From assembly GCF_001468225.1 (NCBI RefSeq), contig NZ_LNRU01000004.1, positions 1-64,000 of the forward strand: a stretch of 64,000 nucleotides of DNA, written 5' to 3'. A model generated the notes under the pieces. It did not search any database, was not told where the DNA came from, and worked only from the letters and a program-made list of their open reading frames with translations. The position numbers and the translations under genes are program-made. Positions within the stretch are counted from its first letter, which is position 1. Each line of letters begins with the position of its first letter. Shown here piece by piece: positions 1 to 9,340 of the stretch. This stretch comes from Sphingopyxis sp. H053. Lineage in GTDB: Bacteria; Pseudomonadota; Alphaproteobacteria; Sphingomonadales; Sphingomonadaceae.

Positions 1-263
1 GCCTTGGCGACCGGTTCGGGCGCCGGGGGCGGGGCGGCCGGCGCGACGGGCTGGGGCTTAGGCTCGATCGGTTTGAAGCGTGCGGGCTCGGCGGCGATGA
101 TTTCGGGCTTCACCGGTTCGAGCGGTTTCGCGGGTTTCGCCGGTTCGACGACGGTCGGTGCGATGTCTTCGGGTTTCGAGCGTCCGAACAGCCACCACAG
201 CAGCACGACAGCAACGACGAGGCCGACGACCGCGATAATCCAGTTTTCCTGAAGCCAAATCAT
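1..263 (-). CDS. Membrane-anchored Pro/Ala-rich protein, C-terminus off the left edge
   Basis: The gene starts at the ATG at 263 and reads leftward with no stop, so its C-terminus lies outside the window. Residues 8-22 form one hydrophobic segment (IIAVVVAVVLLWWLF) followed by a GRSK stop-transfer. After that comes a linker of repeated Pro, Ala, Lys and Glu (PAKPAKPLEPVKPE and similar). The layout, an N-terminal membrane anchor with a long acidic/proline linker, suggests a cytoplasmic C-terminal domain. Sphingomonad proteins of this type next to purD sometimes carry a helix-hairpin-helix domain, but that part is not visible here. It lies downstream of purD on the same strand, with a palindromic repeat between them. 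Function unknown. Confidence 0.7.
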   Translation of the reverse strand, partial: MIWLQENWIIAVVGLVVAVVLLWWLFGRSKPEDIAPTVVEPAKPAKPLEPVKPEIIAAEPARFKPIEPKPQPVAPAAPPPAPEPVAK

Positions 264-326
264 GATCTTCTCCCAATGTTGCGGATAGCCTATTCGGCCG
301 TACGGACTTGGTCGACCTATATTTAT

Positions 327-400
327 TCGTCATTCCCGCGAAAGCGGGAACGCAGTTGCAACGTCGGCTCGCTGGGTTACCGCTTTCGCGGGAATGACGA
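327..400. repeat. Palindromic dispersed repeat (REP-like), copy 1
   Basis: Two 29-bp arms (327-355 and 372-400) are inverted copies with two mismatches. Each begins TCGTCATTCCCGCGAAAGC and ends near CCCAG. The transcript could fold into a long hairpin just after the purD stop codon, so it may also stop or protect the purD message. The same element is found at 57343-57415, and shorter relatives at 42102-42131. Confidence 0.85.
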
Positions 401-409
401 GGTCCGTGT

Positions 410-1687
410 TCACTTCGCTTCGCGCGCGACCTCGCGCCAGCCGATATCGCGGCGGCAGAAGCCGGTCTTGAAATCGAGCTTGTCGACGGCGGCGTAGGCG
501 TGCGCCTGCGCCTCGGTCACGGTGCGCCCCGTCGCGGTGACGCCCAGCACGCGTCCGCCCGCCGCGACGATCTGGCCGTCGTCGCGTGCCGTGCCGGCGT
601 GGAAAACGCGCACGCCGCCCGCTTCGGCGTCGGCGATGCCGTGGATCGCGCCGCCCTTTTCGGGGGTGGCGGGATAGCCGTTCGCCGCCATCACGACGGT
701 CAGCGCATAATCGCTGGCGAAAGCGGGCGCGGCGGCGCCGGCGAGCGCGCCGGTCGAGGCCGCGTGGAGCAGCGCGGCGAGGTCGCCGACGTAGCGCATC
801 ATCAGCACCTGGCATTCGGGATCGCCGAAGCGGGCGTTATATTCGATCAGCTTGGGGCCTTCGGTGGTGAGCATGAGGCCCGCGAACAGCACGCCAACAT
901 AGGGCGTGCCCTCGGCGGCGAGCGTCGCCACGGTCGGCCGGATGATGCGATCCATCACCTGGGCTTCGAGATCGGGGGTGAGCACGGGGGCGGGGCTGTA
1001 CGCGCCCATGCCGCCGGTGTTCGGCCCGACGTCGCCGTCGCCGACGCGCTTGTGATCCTGCGCGCTGCCGAACGCCATCACGTCGGTGCCGTCGGAGAGC
1101 GCGAAGAAGCTCGCCTCCTCGCCGGTCATGAATTCCTCGATCACCACCTCGGCGCCCGCGCCGCCGAAGGCGCCGCCCATCATATCGTCGATCGCCGCTT
1201 CGGCTTCGGCCTGCGTTTCGGCGATGATCACGCCCTTGCCCGCGGCGAGGCCGTCGGCCTTGATCACGACGGGGATTGCAAAGCCTTCGAGCATCGCGCG
1301 CGCTTCGTCGGCGGAGGTAGCACGGACATAGGCGGCGGTCGGGATCGAAGCGCGGGCGCAGAGATCCTTGGTGAAGCCCTTCGAGCCTTCGAGCCGCGCC
1401 GCGGCGGCGCCGGGGCCGAAGACCGCGACGCCGAGGTCGCGCAGCCGGTCGGCGAGGCCCGCGACGAGCGGGGCTTCGGGGCCGACGACTACGAAATCGA
1501 TCGCATGCGCTTTGACGAAGGCGATGAGGCCGTCGAGATCGTCGGCGGTTATCGCGACGCATTCGGCATGCGCTTCGATCCCCGGGTTACCCGGTGCGGC
1601 ATAGAGCTTGGCGCAGCTTGGCGATTGTGCCAACTGCCAGCTGAGCGCATGTTCGCGGCCCCCCGATCCGACCAGCAGGATATTCAT
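410..1687 (-). CDS. purD: Phosphoribosylamine--glycine ligase (GARS)
   Basis: This 425-residue ATP-grasp enzyme joins glycine to 5-phosphoribosylamine in the second step of purine synthesis. The N-terminal nucleotide-fold motif GSGGREHAL (residues 7-15), the glycine-rich [12 protein letters not shown] and the C-terminal [10 protein letters not shown] are all typical of PurD, and the length is normal. The start is set at the ATG at 1687 because [14 protein letters not shown] is the usual N-terminus and AAGGGAC lies just upstream; a longer open frame to 1813 would run into xseA. The start codon overlaps that of the divergent xseA gene, so each promoter must lie in the other's coding sequence. 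Confidence 0.97.
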   Translation of the reverse strand: MNILLVGSGGREHALSWQLAQSPSCAKLYAAPGNPGIEAHAECVAITADDLDGLIAFVKAHAIDFVVVGPEAPLVAGLADRLRDLGVAVFGPGAAAARLEGSKGFTKDLCARASIPTAAYVRATSADEARAMLEGFAIPVVIKADGLAAGKGVIIAETQAEAEAAIDDMMGGAFGGAGAEVVIEEFMTGEEASFFALSDGTDVMAFGSAQDHKRVGDGDVGPNTGGMGAYSPAPVLTPDLEAQVMDRIIRPTVATLAAEGTPYVGVLFAGLMLTTEGPKLIEYNARFGDPECQVLMMRYVGDLAALLHAASTGALAGAAAPAFASDYALTVVMAANGYPATPEKGGAIHGIADAEAGGVRVFHAGTARDDGQIVAAGGRVLGVTATGRTVTEAQAHAYAAVDKLDFKTGFCRRDIGWREVAREAK

Positions 1688-3113
1688 GTCAGTCCCTTTT
1701 CCCGATACGGCGTCCGACGATGGCACCGAAGCGCGGCTGTTAGCCGAGGCGGCGCCGGGGGACAATGCACCGGCACTGTCGGTCAGCCAATTGTCGGCGG
1801 CGATCAAGCGCACGGTCGAGGACGGCTTCGCGCGCGTGCGCGTGCGGGGTGAATTGTCGGGGACGAAACGCGCGGCGTCGGGGCATTTCTATGCGGCGCT
1901 GAAGGACGATAATGCGCTGATCGATATGGTGATGTGGAAGGGGCAGGCAGCGCGCCTCGCGTTCCGGCCCGAGGACGGGATCGAGGTGATCGCGACGGGC
2001 AAGCTCACCACCTATCCGGGGCGCTCCAAATATCAGCTCGTCGTCGATACGCTCGAGGTCGCGGGCGAAGGCGCGCTGATGCTGCTCTTCGAGAAATTGA
2101 AGGCGCGGCTCGGTGCCGAAGGCCTGTTCGACCGCGAGCGCAAATATGACCGGCTTCCCTATCTGCCGCGCACGATCGGGGTCGTGACCTCGCCGACCGG
2201 GGCGGTGATCCGCGACATTCTTCATCGGTTGGCCGATCGCTGCCCGACGCATGTGATCGTCTGGCCGGTGCTGGTGCAGGGCGACGGCGCGGCGGCGCAG
2301 GTGGCGAATGCGATCCGCGGATTCGATGCGATCGCGCCCGGCGGATCGGTGCCGCGTCCTGATCTGGTCATCGTCGCGCGCGGCGGCGGGTCGATCGAGG
2401 ATCTGTGGGCGTTCAACGAGGAGGTGGTCGTGCGCGCGATCGCCGATTGCCGCATCCCGACGATTAGCGCGGTGGGGCACGAAACCGACGTGACGCTCGC
2501 CGATTATGCCGCCGACGTGCGCGCGCCGACCCCGACCGCGGCGGCCGAGATGGCCGTGCCGGTGCGCGCCGAACTGCAGGCGCAGCTGGCAACGTGGAAC
2601 GGCCGAATCATCGGGGCGGCGAACCGACATCAGGCACTGGCTAGCGAGCGGCTGACCGCGCTCGCGCGCCACCTGCCGAAGCGCGACGCGCTCTACGCGC
2701 CGCAGCGCCAGCGGCTCGACGATGCCGGCGACCGGCTCGACCGCAGCCAGCGCCACCGGCTGACGGTGATTTCGGAGCGGCTTGCGATGCGCGGTGCCGC
2801 GCTGCGTCCCGCGCTGCTCGCGCGGCGCTGGGATCGCGACCGGGCGCTGCTCGAAGGGCTGGGGCGGTTGCTCGACAGCCTCGACCCGCGTGCGCTGTTG
2901 TCGCGCGGCTATGCGATGGTGCGCGATGATGGCGGTGCGATCGTCACGACGGCGGCGAAGGCGCGCGGCGCCGGGCATCTGCAGCTGCAGTTTGCCGACG
3001 GCGAGGTGCCGGTCGCGGTCGGCGGCGATGGTGCGTCGCCTCCTGCGACGCCGAAGCCGGCGCGCAAGGCGCCGCCCGCGGAGCCCAGGCGGGGGCAGGG
3101 CGAGCTCTTCTGA
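1686..3113 (+). CDS. xseA: Exodeoxyribonuclease VII large subunit
   Basis: A 475-residue XseA homologue, the catalytic large subunit that with XseB degrades single-stranded DNA. It has the N-terminal OB-fold ([19 protein letters not shown], then VRVRGELSG) and the central nuclease domain with [33 protein letters not shown] and [18 protein letters not shown], all hallmark blocks. Next come the coiled-coil region and the C-terminal RGYAMV block, with a basic, Pro-rich tail. The ATG at 1686 is chosen because AGCAGGA precedes it and the OB-fold begins soon after. No xseB is in the window. A DUF2093 gene follows, an arrangement common in sphingomonads. Confidence 0.96.
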   Translation: MSVPFPDTASDDGTEARLLAEAAPGDNAPALSVSQLSAAIKRTVEDGFARVRVRGELSGTKRAASGHFYAALKDDNALIDMVMWKGQAARLAFRPEDGIEVIATGKLTTYPGRSKYQLVVDTLEVAGEGALMLLFEKLKARLGAEGLFDRERKYDRLPYLPRTIGVVTSPTGAVIRDILHRLADRCPTHVIVWPVLVQGDGAAAQVANAIRGFDAIAPGGSVPRPDLVIVARGGGSIEDLWAFNEEVVVRAIADCRIPTISAVGHETDVTLADYAADVRAPTPTAAAEMAVPVRAELQAQLATWNGRIIGAANRHQALASERLTALARHLPKRDALYAPQRQRLDDAGDRLDRSQRHRLTVISERLAMRGAALRPALLARRWDRDRALLEGLGRLLDSLDPRALLSRGYAMVRDDGGAIVTTAAKARGAGHLQLQFADGEVPVAVGGDGASPPATPKPARKAPPAEPRRGQGELF

Positions 3114-3200
3114 GCTTGGCCAAGGGACCGGGGGGGTGGCCGCGCGCCGCGATACTGTTATAGTTGCGCCCTGACTTGCCCGCTAAATGGATAGAGAATC

Positions 3201-3413
3201 ATGTTGATCGCCAGCCGCAACCGCCTTGCCCGCCTGCAATATGGACCGAACGGGTTTCGCGTCCTTGCGCCCGGCGACCATGTGCTGTGCGCGGTGAGCG
3301 GCGCGCCGATCGGGCTCGACGAGCTGCGCTATTGGTCGGTCGCGCGGCAGGAGCCCTATGCCAGTGCCGAGATATCGGTGCAGGCCGAACTGGACGCCGC
3401 GCGCAAGGCATGA
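3201..3413 (+). CDS. DUF2093 domain protein
   Basis: A 70-residue protein with the DUF2093 pattern: LARLQYGPNGFRVLAPGDHVLCAVSG, then IGLDELRYWSVARQEPYASAE. The family is small, soluble and uncharacterised, and found mainly in alphaproteobacteria directly after xseA, as here. Its stop overlaps the start of the next gene (ATGA at 3410-3413), so the two are probably translated together. There is no signal peptide or membrane segment. Function unknown. Confidence 0.85.
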   Translation: MLIASRNRLARLQYGPNGFRVLAPGDHVLCAVSGAPIGLDELRYWSVARQEPYASAEISVQAELDAARKA

Positions 3414-4342
3414 GGGTCGGGGGCGACGGGCTGCGGTGCGGGGCGGCGTTGGCGCTCCTGATCGTTGCCGCGGGTTGTGTTCCGGCGGCCGAGACCGAAA
3501 CCAGGCCCGCGCCGCGGGCCGCCGTTCAGCCCGTCGCCACCCCGCCATCCCCGCCCGCGCCGCCGCGCGCGCCGGTGCGCGCAGACTTCGCGCTCGCCGG
3601 GCTCGCCGAACAGGGTGCGGTGATGATCGGGCAGGCGCCAAGCGACACGCGCACGCTCAGCCTCGACGGCAAGGCGGTCCCGCTCGCCAGCGACGGACGC
3701 TTCCTGATCGCGTTCGACCGCGATGCCGGGGCAAGCGCGCGGCTGGTCGCGACGCTGACCGGCGGGCGCGAGGTCGAGCGCGTCATCGCGGTCGCCGCCG
3801 GCAGCTGGCGGCTCGAGCATATCAACGCGCCCTATCGCGGCGGCGCGGCGAGCGACGCCGATTTCGAGCGCCGCCGCCCCGCCGAACTCGCTGAGATCGC
3901 GGCGGCGCGGAACATGCAGGTCGATTCGGACGGCTGGCGGCAGACGTTCCGCTGGCCGGTGATGGGGCGCCTGTCGGGTTTTTTCGGGTCGCAGCGTGTC
4001 TATCAGGGCAAGCCCGGCAGCTATCACAGCGGCACCGATGTCGCGGTGCCGGCCGGAACGCCGTTCGTCGCGCCCGCCGACGGTGTGGTCGTGCTCGCCG
4101 CGAGCGCCCCCTTCACGCTCGAGGGCAATCTGCTGATCGTCGATCATGGCATGGGGCTGTCGAGCGCCTTCCTCCATTGTCAGCGGCTCGATGTCAGGGT
4201 CGGCGACCGGGTCGTGCAGGGGCAGCGGCTGGGCACGGTGGGGCGAACCGGGCGCGCAACGGGGCCGCATATGCACTGGGGGCTGAAATGGCGTGGCGCG
4301 CGGCTCGACGCCGGCAAGCTGGCGGGGCCGATCGGCGGCTGA
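3410..4342 (+). CDS. M23 family metallopeptidase lipoprotein
   Basis: A 310-residue putative murein endopeptidase or LytM-type factor. The N-terminus has a hydrophobic stretch ending in a lipobox (VAAGC, Cys23), followed by a Pro/Ala-rich linker, so it is probably a lipid-anchored envelope protein. The LytM/M23 domain lies at about residues 180-300. It keeps the zinc ligands: the HxxxD motif at His206/Asp210 (YHSGTD), His256 (FLHC) and the HxH motif at His287/His289 (GPHMHWGL). The ATG at 3410 overlaps the DUF2093 stop and gives a clean lipoprotein signal, whereas the longer open frame from 3164 does not. Confidence 0.9.
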   Translation: MRVGGDGLRCGAALALLIVAAGCVPAAETETRPAPRAAVQPVATPPSPPAPPRAPVRADFALAGLAEQGAVMIGQAPSDTRTLSLDGKAVPLASDGRFLIAFDRDAGASARLVATLTGGREVERVIAVAAGSWRLEHINAPYRGGAASDADFERRRPAELAEIAAARNMQVDSDGWRQTFRWPVMGRLSGFFGSQRVYQGKPGSYHSGTDVAVPAGTPFVAPADGVVVLAASAPFTLEGNLLIVDHGMGLSSAFLHCQRLDVRVGDRVVQGQRLGTVGRTGRATGPHMHWGLKWRGARLDAGKLAGPIGG

Positions 4343-4611
4343 GCCCTGACCGGCTGCCCCGCGAATTCGTAACCAGTGAAACAATATGTCGCGGAATGCC
4401 GCGCTGCAGCATATAGTATTTCGCGGATTCCCGCGTTTGTTGCAAATACGTCACAATGGCTCGCGAAACCGCCGATTGCGCCGGGAATTCGCTTTACTCG
4501 ACATGAACGAAGTTACATCCCGCACGCTATCGGGGCATCTGTGCGCGTCGGCTTTGGCCTGCCGCGGGGGCGTCCGGGTAATTCAATCCACCAGTAGCAA
4601 GGGACTGCACT

Positions 4612-7600
4612 GTGAAGAAAACCCAATATTCCAAGCTGAGGCTAGGCGCTGCGCCGCTCGTATTGAGTGTCGCCCTGGTTTCGGCTCCTGCCTTTGCGCA
4701 GGACGCCGCCGAAGAGACTGCCGCGCAGTCGGAAATCGTCGTCACCGGCTCGCTGATCCGTAACCCGAACCTCGAACAGTCGACCCCGGTCAACGTTACG
4801 ACCTCGGACACGATCGAACTGAAGCAGTCGAACGTCGCTGAAGAAGTTCTGCGCGAAATGCCCGGCGTCGTCCCCAGCATGGGTTCGGCCGTCAACAACG
4901 GCAACACCGGCGGTTCGTACGTCGATCTTCGCGGCCTCGGCTCGACCCGTAACATCGTCCTGTTGAACGGCAACCGCGTCGCTCCGTCGGACGTGAACGG
5001 CCGCGTCGACCTTAACAACATCCCGCTGGCCCTGATCGAGCGCGTCGACGCGCTGACCGGCGCCGCCGTGACCACCTATGGTGCCGACGCCATCACCGGC
5101 GTGGTGAACTTCGTGACCAAGCGCGATTTCGCCGGTCTGGAAGTCACCGCTTCGAACCAGATCACCGAGCAGGGCGACGGCAACGTCTTCCGCGTCGACG
5201 CCACGATCGGTGCGAACTTCGACGATGGCCGCGGTAACGCCGTGCTGAGCATCGGCTATCAGTCGGCCGACGCCGTCTATCAGGGCGACCGCGACTTCTC
5301 CTTCTTCCAGGTCGACAGCTACACCGGCGGCAACGGCGGTTCGGGCACCGCGGTTCCGTCGCGCTTCTCGGGCACCCGCCCGCTGATCGCCGGCACCAAC
5401 ACGCCGAACCTCGATCCGACCGTTGTCAATGGCGGCGTCCGCCAGGTCAACGCCGCGGGTCAGGCCGTTGCGCCGTTCGCATCGTTCAACTTCAACCCGG
5501 ACAACATCTTCCAGACGCCGTTCGAACGCTATAACATCTATGGCCAGGCGAACTACGAAGTGTCGGACGCGATCGAAGTCTACACGCGCGGCATGTTCTC
5601 GAAGAACAAGGTCTCGACGATCATCGCACCGTCGGGCTCGTTCGGCGGCACGGTCACGATCAACCTGAACAACCCGTTCCTGCCGGCAACGCTGCGCAAT
5701 CAGTTCTGCGCATTCAATACCGCAACTCCGGCTTCGGGTCTTTACACCCCGCGCTTCACCCCGGGTGAATGCGCCGCGGCTGCCGCCGCGCCGGGCCGCA
5801 CCAACGCCGACGGCACGACCAACGCCGACTATCGTGAAGTCACGGTCACGCTGAACCGTCGTACCCCGGAAGTCGGTCCGCGCATCAGCGATTATCAGAC
5901 GACCTTCTTCGACTATCGCGTCGGCGCACGTGGCGGCATCACCGACACGATCGACTGGAACCTCGAAGGCGCCTATGGCGAATCGGAGAATATCCAGAAC
6001 ATCCAGGGCTATACGCTGCAGTCGCGCTGGCGGCAGGGTTCGCTGGTCAACGGCACGCTCGCCGCTCCGGTCTGCCAGGACGCGTCGAACGGCTGCGTGC
6101 CGATCAACCTGTTCGGCCCCGAAGGCTCGATCACCCCGGACATGGCTGGCTTCCTCCAGGAAAACAGCACCTCGACCAACCGCACGACGCTGTCGCAGGT
6201 TCGCGCGATCGTTTCGGGTGACGTTGGCTTCGCGTCGCCGCTCGCAGTGCAGCCGATCGGCTTCGCTCTCGGTGGCGAATATCGCAAATACACCGCGCAG
6301 CAGGCGTCGGATCTTCTCGCCAAGACCCCGGGTGAACTCGGCGGTGCTGGCGGTGCGGCTCCCGACATCGACGGCGCGTACGACGTTTATGAAGCTTATG
6401 CCGAAATCGTCGCTCCGCTGGTCGAAGACAAGCCGTTCTTCGAAAGCCTGACCCTCGAAGCCGGTATCCGTTATTCGGATTACAGCATCAAGGGCGCCGG
6501 TGGCTATGACACCTGGACCTGGAAAGCCGGCGGTAGCTGGGAACCGGGCGCGGGCGTCAAGTTCCGCGGTAACTACAGCCGTGCGGTTCGCGCCCCGAAC
6601 ATCGGCGAGCTGTTCACGCCGACCTCGGTCGGCCTGACCAACCTCGGTCTCGACCCCTGCGCGGGCGCCGCGCCGACGGCTAACGCCAACCTGCGCGCGA
6701 TCTGTATCGCACAGGGCGCTCCGGTCGGCACGATCGGTTCGATCACCAACCCGACCGCGGCTCAGGCGAACATCACCACCGGTGGTAACCTGAACCTGCA
6801 GCCGGAAACGGCGAACACCTGGACGCTCGGTGTGGTCTTCCAGCCCGACTTCCTGCCGCGGTTCAACCTGTCGGTCGACTATTACAACATCAAGATCGAC
6901 GACGTTCTGGGCGTGCCGCTTCCGGGCGACATCATCAACGCCTGCTTCGGCGCCGTCACGGCGGCGAGCGCAAGCGATCCCGCCTGTACGTCGATCCGTC
7001 GTAACCCGATCACCGGCGGTCTCGACGGCGATCCGGCGACCACCGCGGGCCTGTTCGGTACGACGAACAACCTCGGCCGCCTGTTCACCGACGGTGTCGA
7101 CTTGCTGATGAACTACAACGCGGATCTGGGCTTCGCGAGCCTCGACTGGTCGTTCGTCGGTAACTGGACGCGTAGCTCGAAGTTCAACGCGAACGCGGCG
7201 GACCCCGACTCGATCAACCGCGAATGCGTCGGCTTCTACAGCGTGAACTGCTCGTTCACGGGCTCGATCCAGCCCGAGTTCCAGTTCTCGAACCGCTTCA
7301 CGTTCGGCTTCGACAAGGTCGACCTGTCGCTGCTGTGGCGTTGGCAGGACAGCGTTCAGTTCGAACCGCTGCAGCTGCAGGCCGATCTCGATGCCGCTCT
7401 GGCCTCGCCGGCTGACTGCCCCGATCCGAACGGCGCCGATACCGGCGGTTGCATGGTCAATCCGGAGTTCCGCAAGATCAAGGCGGCACACTATTTCGAC
7501 CTGACGGGCCGCTTCAGCGTCAGCGACAATCTGACCGTGACGCTGACGGTGCAGAACCTGCTGAACAAGAAGCCGCCGATCGTCGGCAACTCGATCGGTT

Positions 7601-7689
7601 CGACCACCTACAACAGCGGTAACACCTACCCGTCGTCGTACGACGCGCTGGGTCGCCGTTACGCTGTGTCGGCAAAGCTGAAGTTCTAG
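4612..7689 (+). CDS. TonB-dependent receptor (1)
   Basis: A 1025-residue outer-membrane receptor starting at GTG 4612 behind AAGGGAC. A signal peptide (residues 1-29, ending AFAQ) leads to a short acidic linker and a plug that begins IVVTGSLIRNPN. The plug holds LREMPGVVPS, VDLRGLGSTRNIVLLNGNRV and ERVDALTGAAVTTYGADAITGVVNFVT-type blocks. The beta-barrel ends in a terminal aromatic strand (YAVSAKLKF). The ligand cannot be told from sequence; receptors of this class import oligopeptides, glycans or siderophores. Codon use is richer in GGT, CGT, GTT and AAC than in its neighbours, suggesting strong expression. The 269-base region upstream (4343-4611) is relatively AT-rich and probably holds the promoter. 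A terminator follows. Confidence 0.95.
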   Translation: MKKTQYSKLRLGAAPLVLSVALVSAPAFAQDAAEETAAQSEIVVTGSLIRNPNLEQSTPVNVTTSDTIELKQSNVAEEVLREMPGVVPSMGSAVNNGNTGGSYVDLRGLGSTRNIVLLNGNRVAPSDVNGRVDLNNIPLALIERVDALTGAAVTTYGADAITGVVNFVTKRDFAGLEVTASNQITEQGDGNVFRVDATIGANFDDGRGNAVLSIGYQSADAVYQGDRDFSFFQVDSYTGGNGGSGTAVPSRFSGTRPLIAGTNTPNLDPTVVNGGVRQVNAAGQAVAPFASFNFNPDNIFQTPFERYNIYGQANYEVSDAIEVYTRGMFSKNKVSTIIAPSGSFGGTVTINLNNPFLPATLRNQFCAFNTATPASGLYTPRFTPGECAAAAAAPGRTNADGTTNADYREVTVTLNRRTPEVGPRISDYQTTFFDYRVGARGGITDTIDWNLEGAYGESENIQNIQGYTLQSRWRQGSLVNGTLAAPVCQDASNGCVPINLFGPEGSITPDMAGFLQENSTSTNRTTLSQVRAIVSGDVGFASPLAVQPIGFALGGEYRKYTAQQASDLLAKTPGELGGAGGAAPDIDGAYDVYEAYAEIVAPLVEDKPFFESLTLEAGIRYSDYSIKGAGGYDTWTWKAGGSWEPGAGVKFRGNYSRAVRAPNIGELFTPTSVGLTNLGLDPCAGAAPTANANLRAICIAQGAPVGTIGSITNPTAAQANITTGGNLNLQPETANTWTLGVVFQPDFLPRFNLSVDYYNIKIDDVLGVPLPGDIINACFGAVTAASASDPACTSIRRNPITGGLDGDPATTAGLFGTTNNLGRLFTDGVDLLMNYNADLGFASLDWSFVGNWTRSSKFNANAADPDSINRECVGFYSVNCSFTGSIQPEFQFSNRFTFGFDKVDLSLLWRWQDSVQFEPLQLQADLDAALASPADCPDPNGADTGGCMVNPEFRKIKAAHYFDLTGRFSVSDNLTVTLTVQNLLNKKPPIVGNSIGSTTYNSGNTYPSSYDALGRRYAVSAKLKF

Positions 7690-7713
7690 TCACTTCACGC
7701 TTCGGCAAGAATT

Positions 7714-7745
7714 GGGGGCGGGCAGCAATGTCCGCCCCTTTTTCT
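7714..7745 (+). terminator. Rho-independent terminator of the TonB receptor
   Basis: A GGGGCGGGCA / TGTCCGCCCC stem with a GCAA loop is followed by TTTTTCT, 25 bases after the receptor stop codon. One G-T pair is the only irregularity. Confidence 0.85.
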
Positions 7746-7815
7746 ATGGCGTAAGAGCGCCAGATCGAATGGCGGCTTTGGGGTGGTGAGCGGACGTTAT
7801 AGCAGCGAGCTGATC

Positions 7816-7932
7816 ACCCCTCCCGCTTGCGGGAGGGGCAGCGAGGCTTGCCAGCTTGCTGGCTAGCCGCAGCGGGGAGGGTATCGCACCGTCACAGGCC
7901 CTCCCCCGACCCCTCCCGCAAGCGGGAGGGGA
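7816..7932. repeat. Inverted-repeat cluster in the 316-base gap after the TonB receptor
   Basis: This gap (7690-8005) has no supportable gene. It holds a tight palindrome at 7816-7838 (CCCCTCCCGCTTGCGGGAGG), a second palindromic piece around 7847-7866 (GCCAGCTTGCTGGC), and another CCCCTCCCGCAAGCGGGAGG palindrome at 7910-7932. It lies between convergent genes and looks like a decayed or composite dispersed repeat of the kind scattered through sphingomonad genomes. Confidence 0.7.
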
Positions 7933-8005
7933 GAAGAAGGTCCCCTTCCGGTCGTTAGCTACCGAAAGCGCCGGCAAAAGAGATCGACCGCCAACCCGGC
8001 GGACG

Positions 8006-9031
8006 TCAGCGTGTCAGAAGCGGTGCGGGCAGGGCGAGCGGAATGCCGGCCTGATCGGCGACGGCTTCGGCCCAGCCGGCGACTTGCGCAATCTCTTCGC
8101 CATAGGCGGCTTCGGCCGCGGCCAGATCGCGCTGCCGTTCACCCGTCGCGAAGGGCGCGCCCGATTTGCTGTTGCGGCCGAGCGCGGGGTGATCGGCGAT
8201 CGCGGTGCGATCACCGGCGAGCCCCAGATGATCCATTGCCGCCGCGATCGCAGCGACGGGGTCCTGTGTCAGCACCTCGCTGTCGAGCGAGGCAATCCGG
8301 CCCGGCGCCCATGCGAGCAGCGCCGCGAAGGCTTGTTGCTGGGCGAGCCAGCCCACCGCGGCGACCTGCAGATCCGACTGGCGGAAATAGTCGCGCGCTT
8401 CGAAACCGAGCTGCACATACCCCTCGGCCAGATAGCTCTCGAGCAGTTCGCGGCACCACAGCCGGCACCACATGCCCTTGCGCGCGACCGACAGCAGGAA
8501 ATCGCGCAGCGGGGCGTGGAGCAGGATCGCACGCGCCTGCGGCCGCAGCGTCAACGCGCCGCGCGCGAGCGGATTGAAAATGTTCGACGGCTTGACGATC
8601 ACCGCCTCGCTTGCGGCGAAGCCGCGACCGAGCAGCGCCAGCGCATCGTCCATCGCCGCCGCATGGTCGCGCGGGCTGGCACCGCGGCGGCGCCAGCCAA
8701 CCATGTCGTTGAGCAGCACCGGCTCGGACAGGCTGGTCGCGGCCCCGGGCTGGTCGAGCGCCTGCGCGAGCATCGTCGATGCGCAATAGGCCGAATGGAA
8801 CAGGAAATGGATCGGCGATCGCTGTCCTTCCATCGCTGCGCGGCAATCGGTCCGCCGCAACACGACGGGCGAATTTTCCTCGCCCAGATGAAGATCGGTG
8901 AGGAAGGGAACATCGGCGCGCGCGGCGCGATCGACGCGGCGAAAATGAAAGGCATCGTGGCCCGGATCATAACGGTGCGCGAGCCATTCGGCGTCGTCGA
9001 CAATGGCGGTCACGGAAGGCGCAGCGGTCAT
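8006..9031 (-). CDS. Putative sulfotransferase family protein
   Basis: A 341-residue soluble protein. Residues around 75-90 (IHFLFHSAYCASTMLAQAL) resemble the 5'-phosphosulfate-binding loop of sulfotransferase-like P-loop proteins, with the Ser-Thr pair before a helix. A later VIVKPSNIFNPLA block and a C-terminal helical region fit the same fold. If right, it would transfer a sulfuryl group from PAPS to an unknown acceptor. The ATG at 9031 is preferred over 9070 because AAGG lies upstream and MTAAPSV is a normal N-terminus. It is convergent with the TonB receptor and divergent from the hydroxylase gene, with an inverted-repeat element between. A PAPS-independent role of the same fold cannot be excluded. 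Confidence 0.6.
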   Translation of the reverse strand: MTAAPSVTAIVDDAEWLAHRYDPGHDAFHFRRVDRAARADVPFLTDLHLGEENSPVVLRRTDCRAAMEGQRSPIHFLFHSAYCASTMLAQALDQPGAATSLSEPVLLNDMVGWRRRGASPRDHAAAMDDALALLGRGFAASEAVIVKPSNIFNPLARGALTLRPQARAILLHAPLRDFLLSVARKGMWCRLWCRELLESYLAEGYVQLGFEARDYFRQSDLQVAAVGWLAQQQAFAALLAWAPGRIASLDSEVLTQDPVAAIAAAMDHLGLAGDRTAIADHPALGRNSKSGAPFATGERQRDLAAAEAAYGEEIAQVAGWAEAVADQAGIPLALPAPLLTR

Positions 9032-9073
9032 CAATCGACCTTGCCGATTGCCCCCGTCGATGGCAAGCATGGG

Positions 9074-9339
9074 AGGGTCAGGACCTAGCCAGCGTGCGCT
9101 CGAGGTTTGAAGCGATTTTGTTCAGGGCAAGGAAGCGGGACGCAGGCATATGAGTATATTCCAAGGCTCGCTGACGCAGCCATGGACAAAATCGGTCAAA
9201 TCCCGAAGGGACGTCGAAATGGCTTCGATATCGTCTCCGCGCGGCCTTGCAGATGGAATCACCATCCGCGGCGGCCACACGAAGCCGATATCTTCGCCAT
9301 TTCGACGCCTCGAGCGCACGCTGGCTAGGTCCTGACCCT
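9074..9339. mobile_element. MITE-like element with perfect 32-bp terminal inverted repeats
   Basis: The 32 bases at 9074-9105 (beginning AGGGTCAGGACCTAGCCAGC) are repeated without mismatch as the reverse complement at 9308-9339. The interior is 202 bp with no credible gene; two small open frames in it both end in the arm-encoded LERTLARS and are by-products of the inverted repeat. No clear target-site duplication is visible. The right end stops one base before the ATG of the AspH-type gene at 9341, so that gene's upstream region is the element itself. Confidence 0.65.
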
Positions 9340-9340
9340 T

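Noticed and set aside
1608..1685. Upstream extension of xseA
   Set aside because: It would lie wholly inside purD and adds residues not seen in XseA proteins.
4642..7491. A 949-codon open frame antisense to TonB receptor 1
   Set aside because: Same cause: a codon-bias shadow, with a low-complexity Arg/Val/Asp-rich product and no ribosome-binding site.
9078..9335. Two small open frames inside the inverted-repeat element, both ending LERTLARS
   Set aside because: The shared ending comes from the identical arms being read in opposite directions. No other coding evidence exists.
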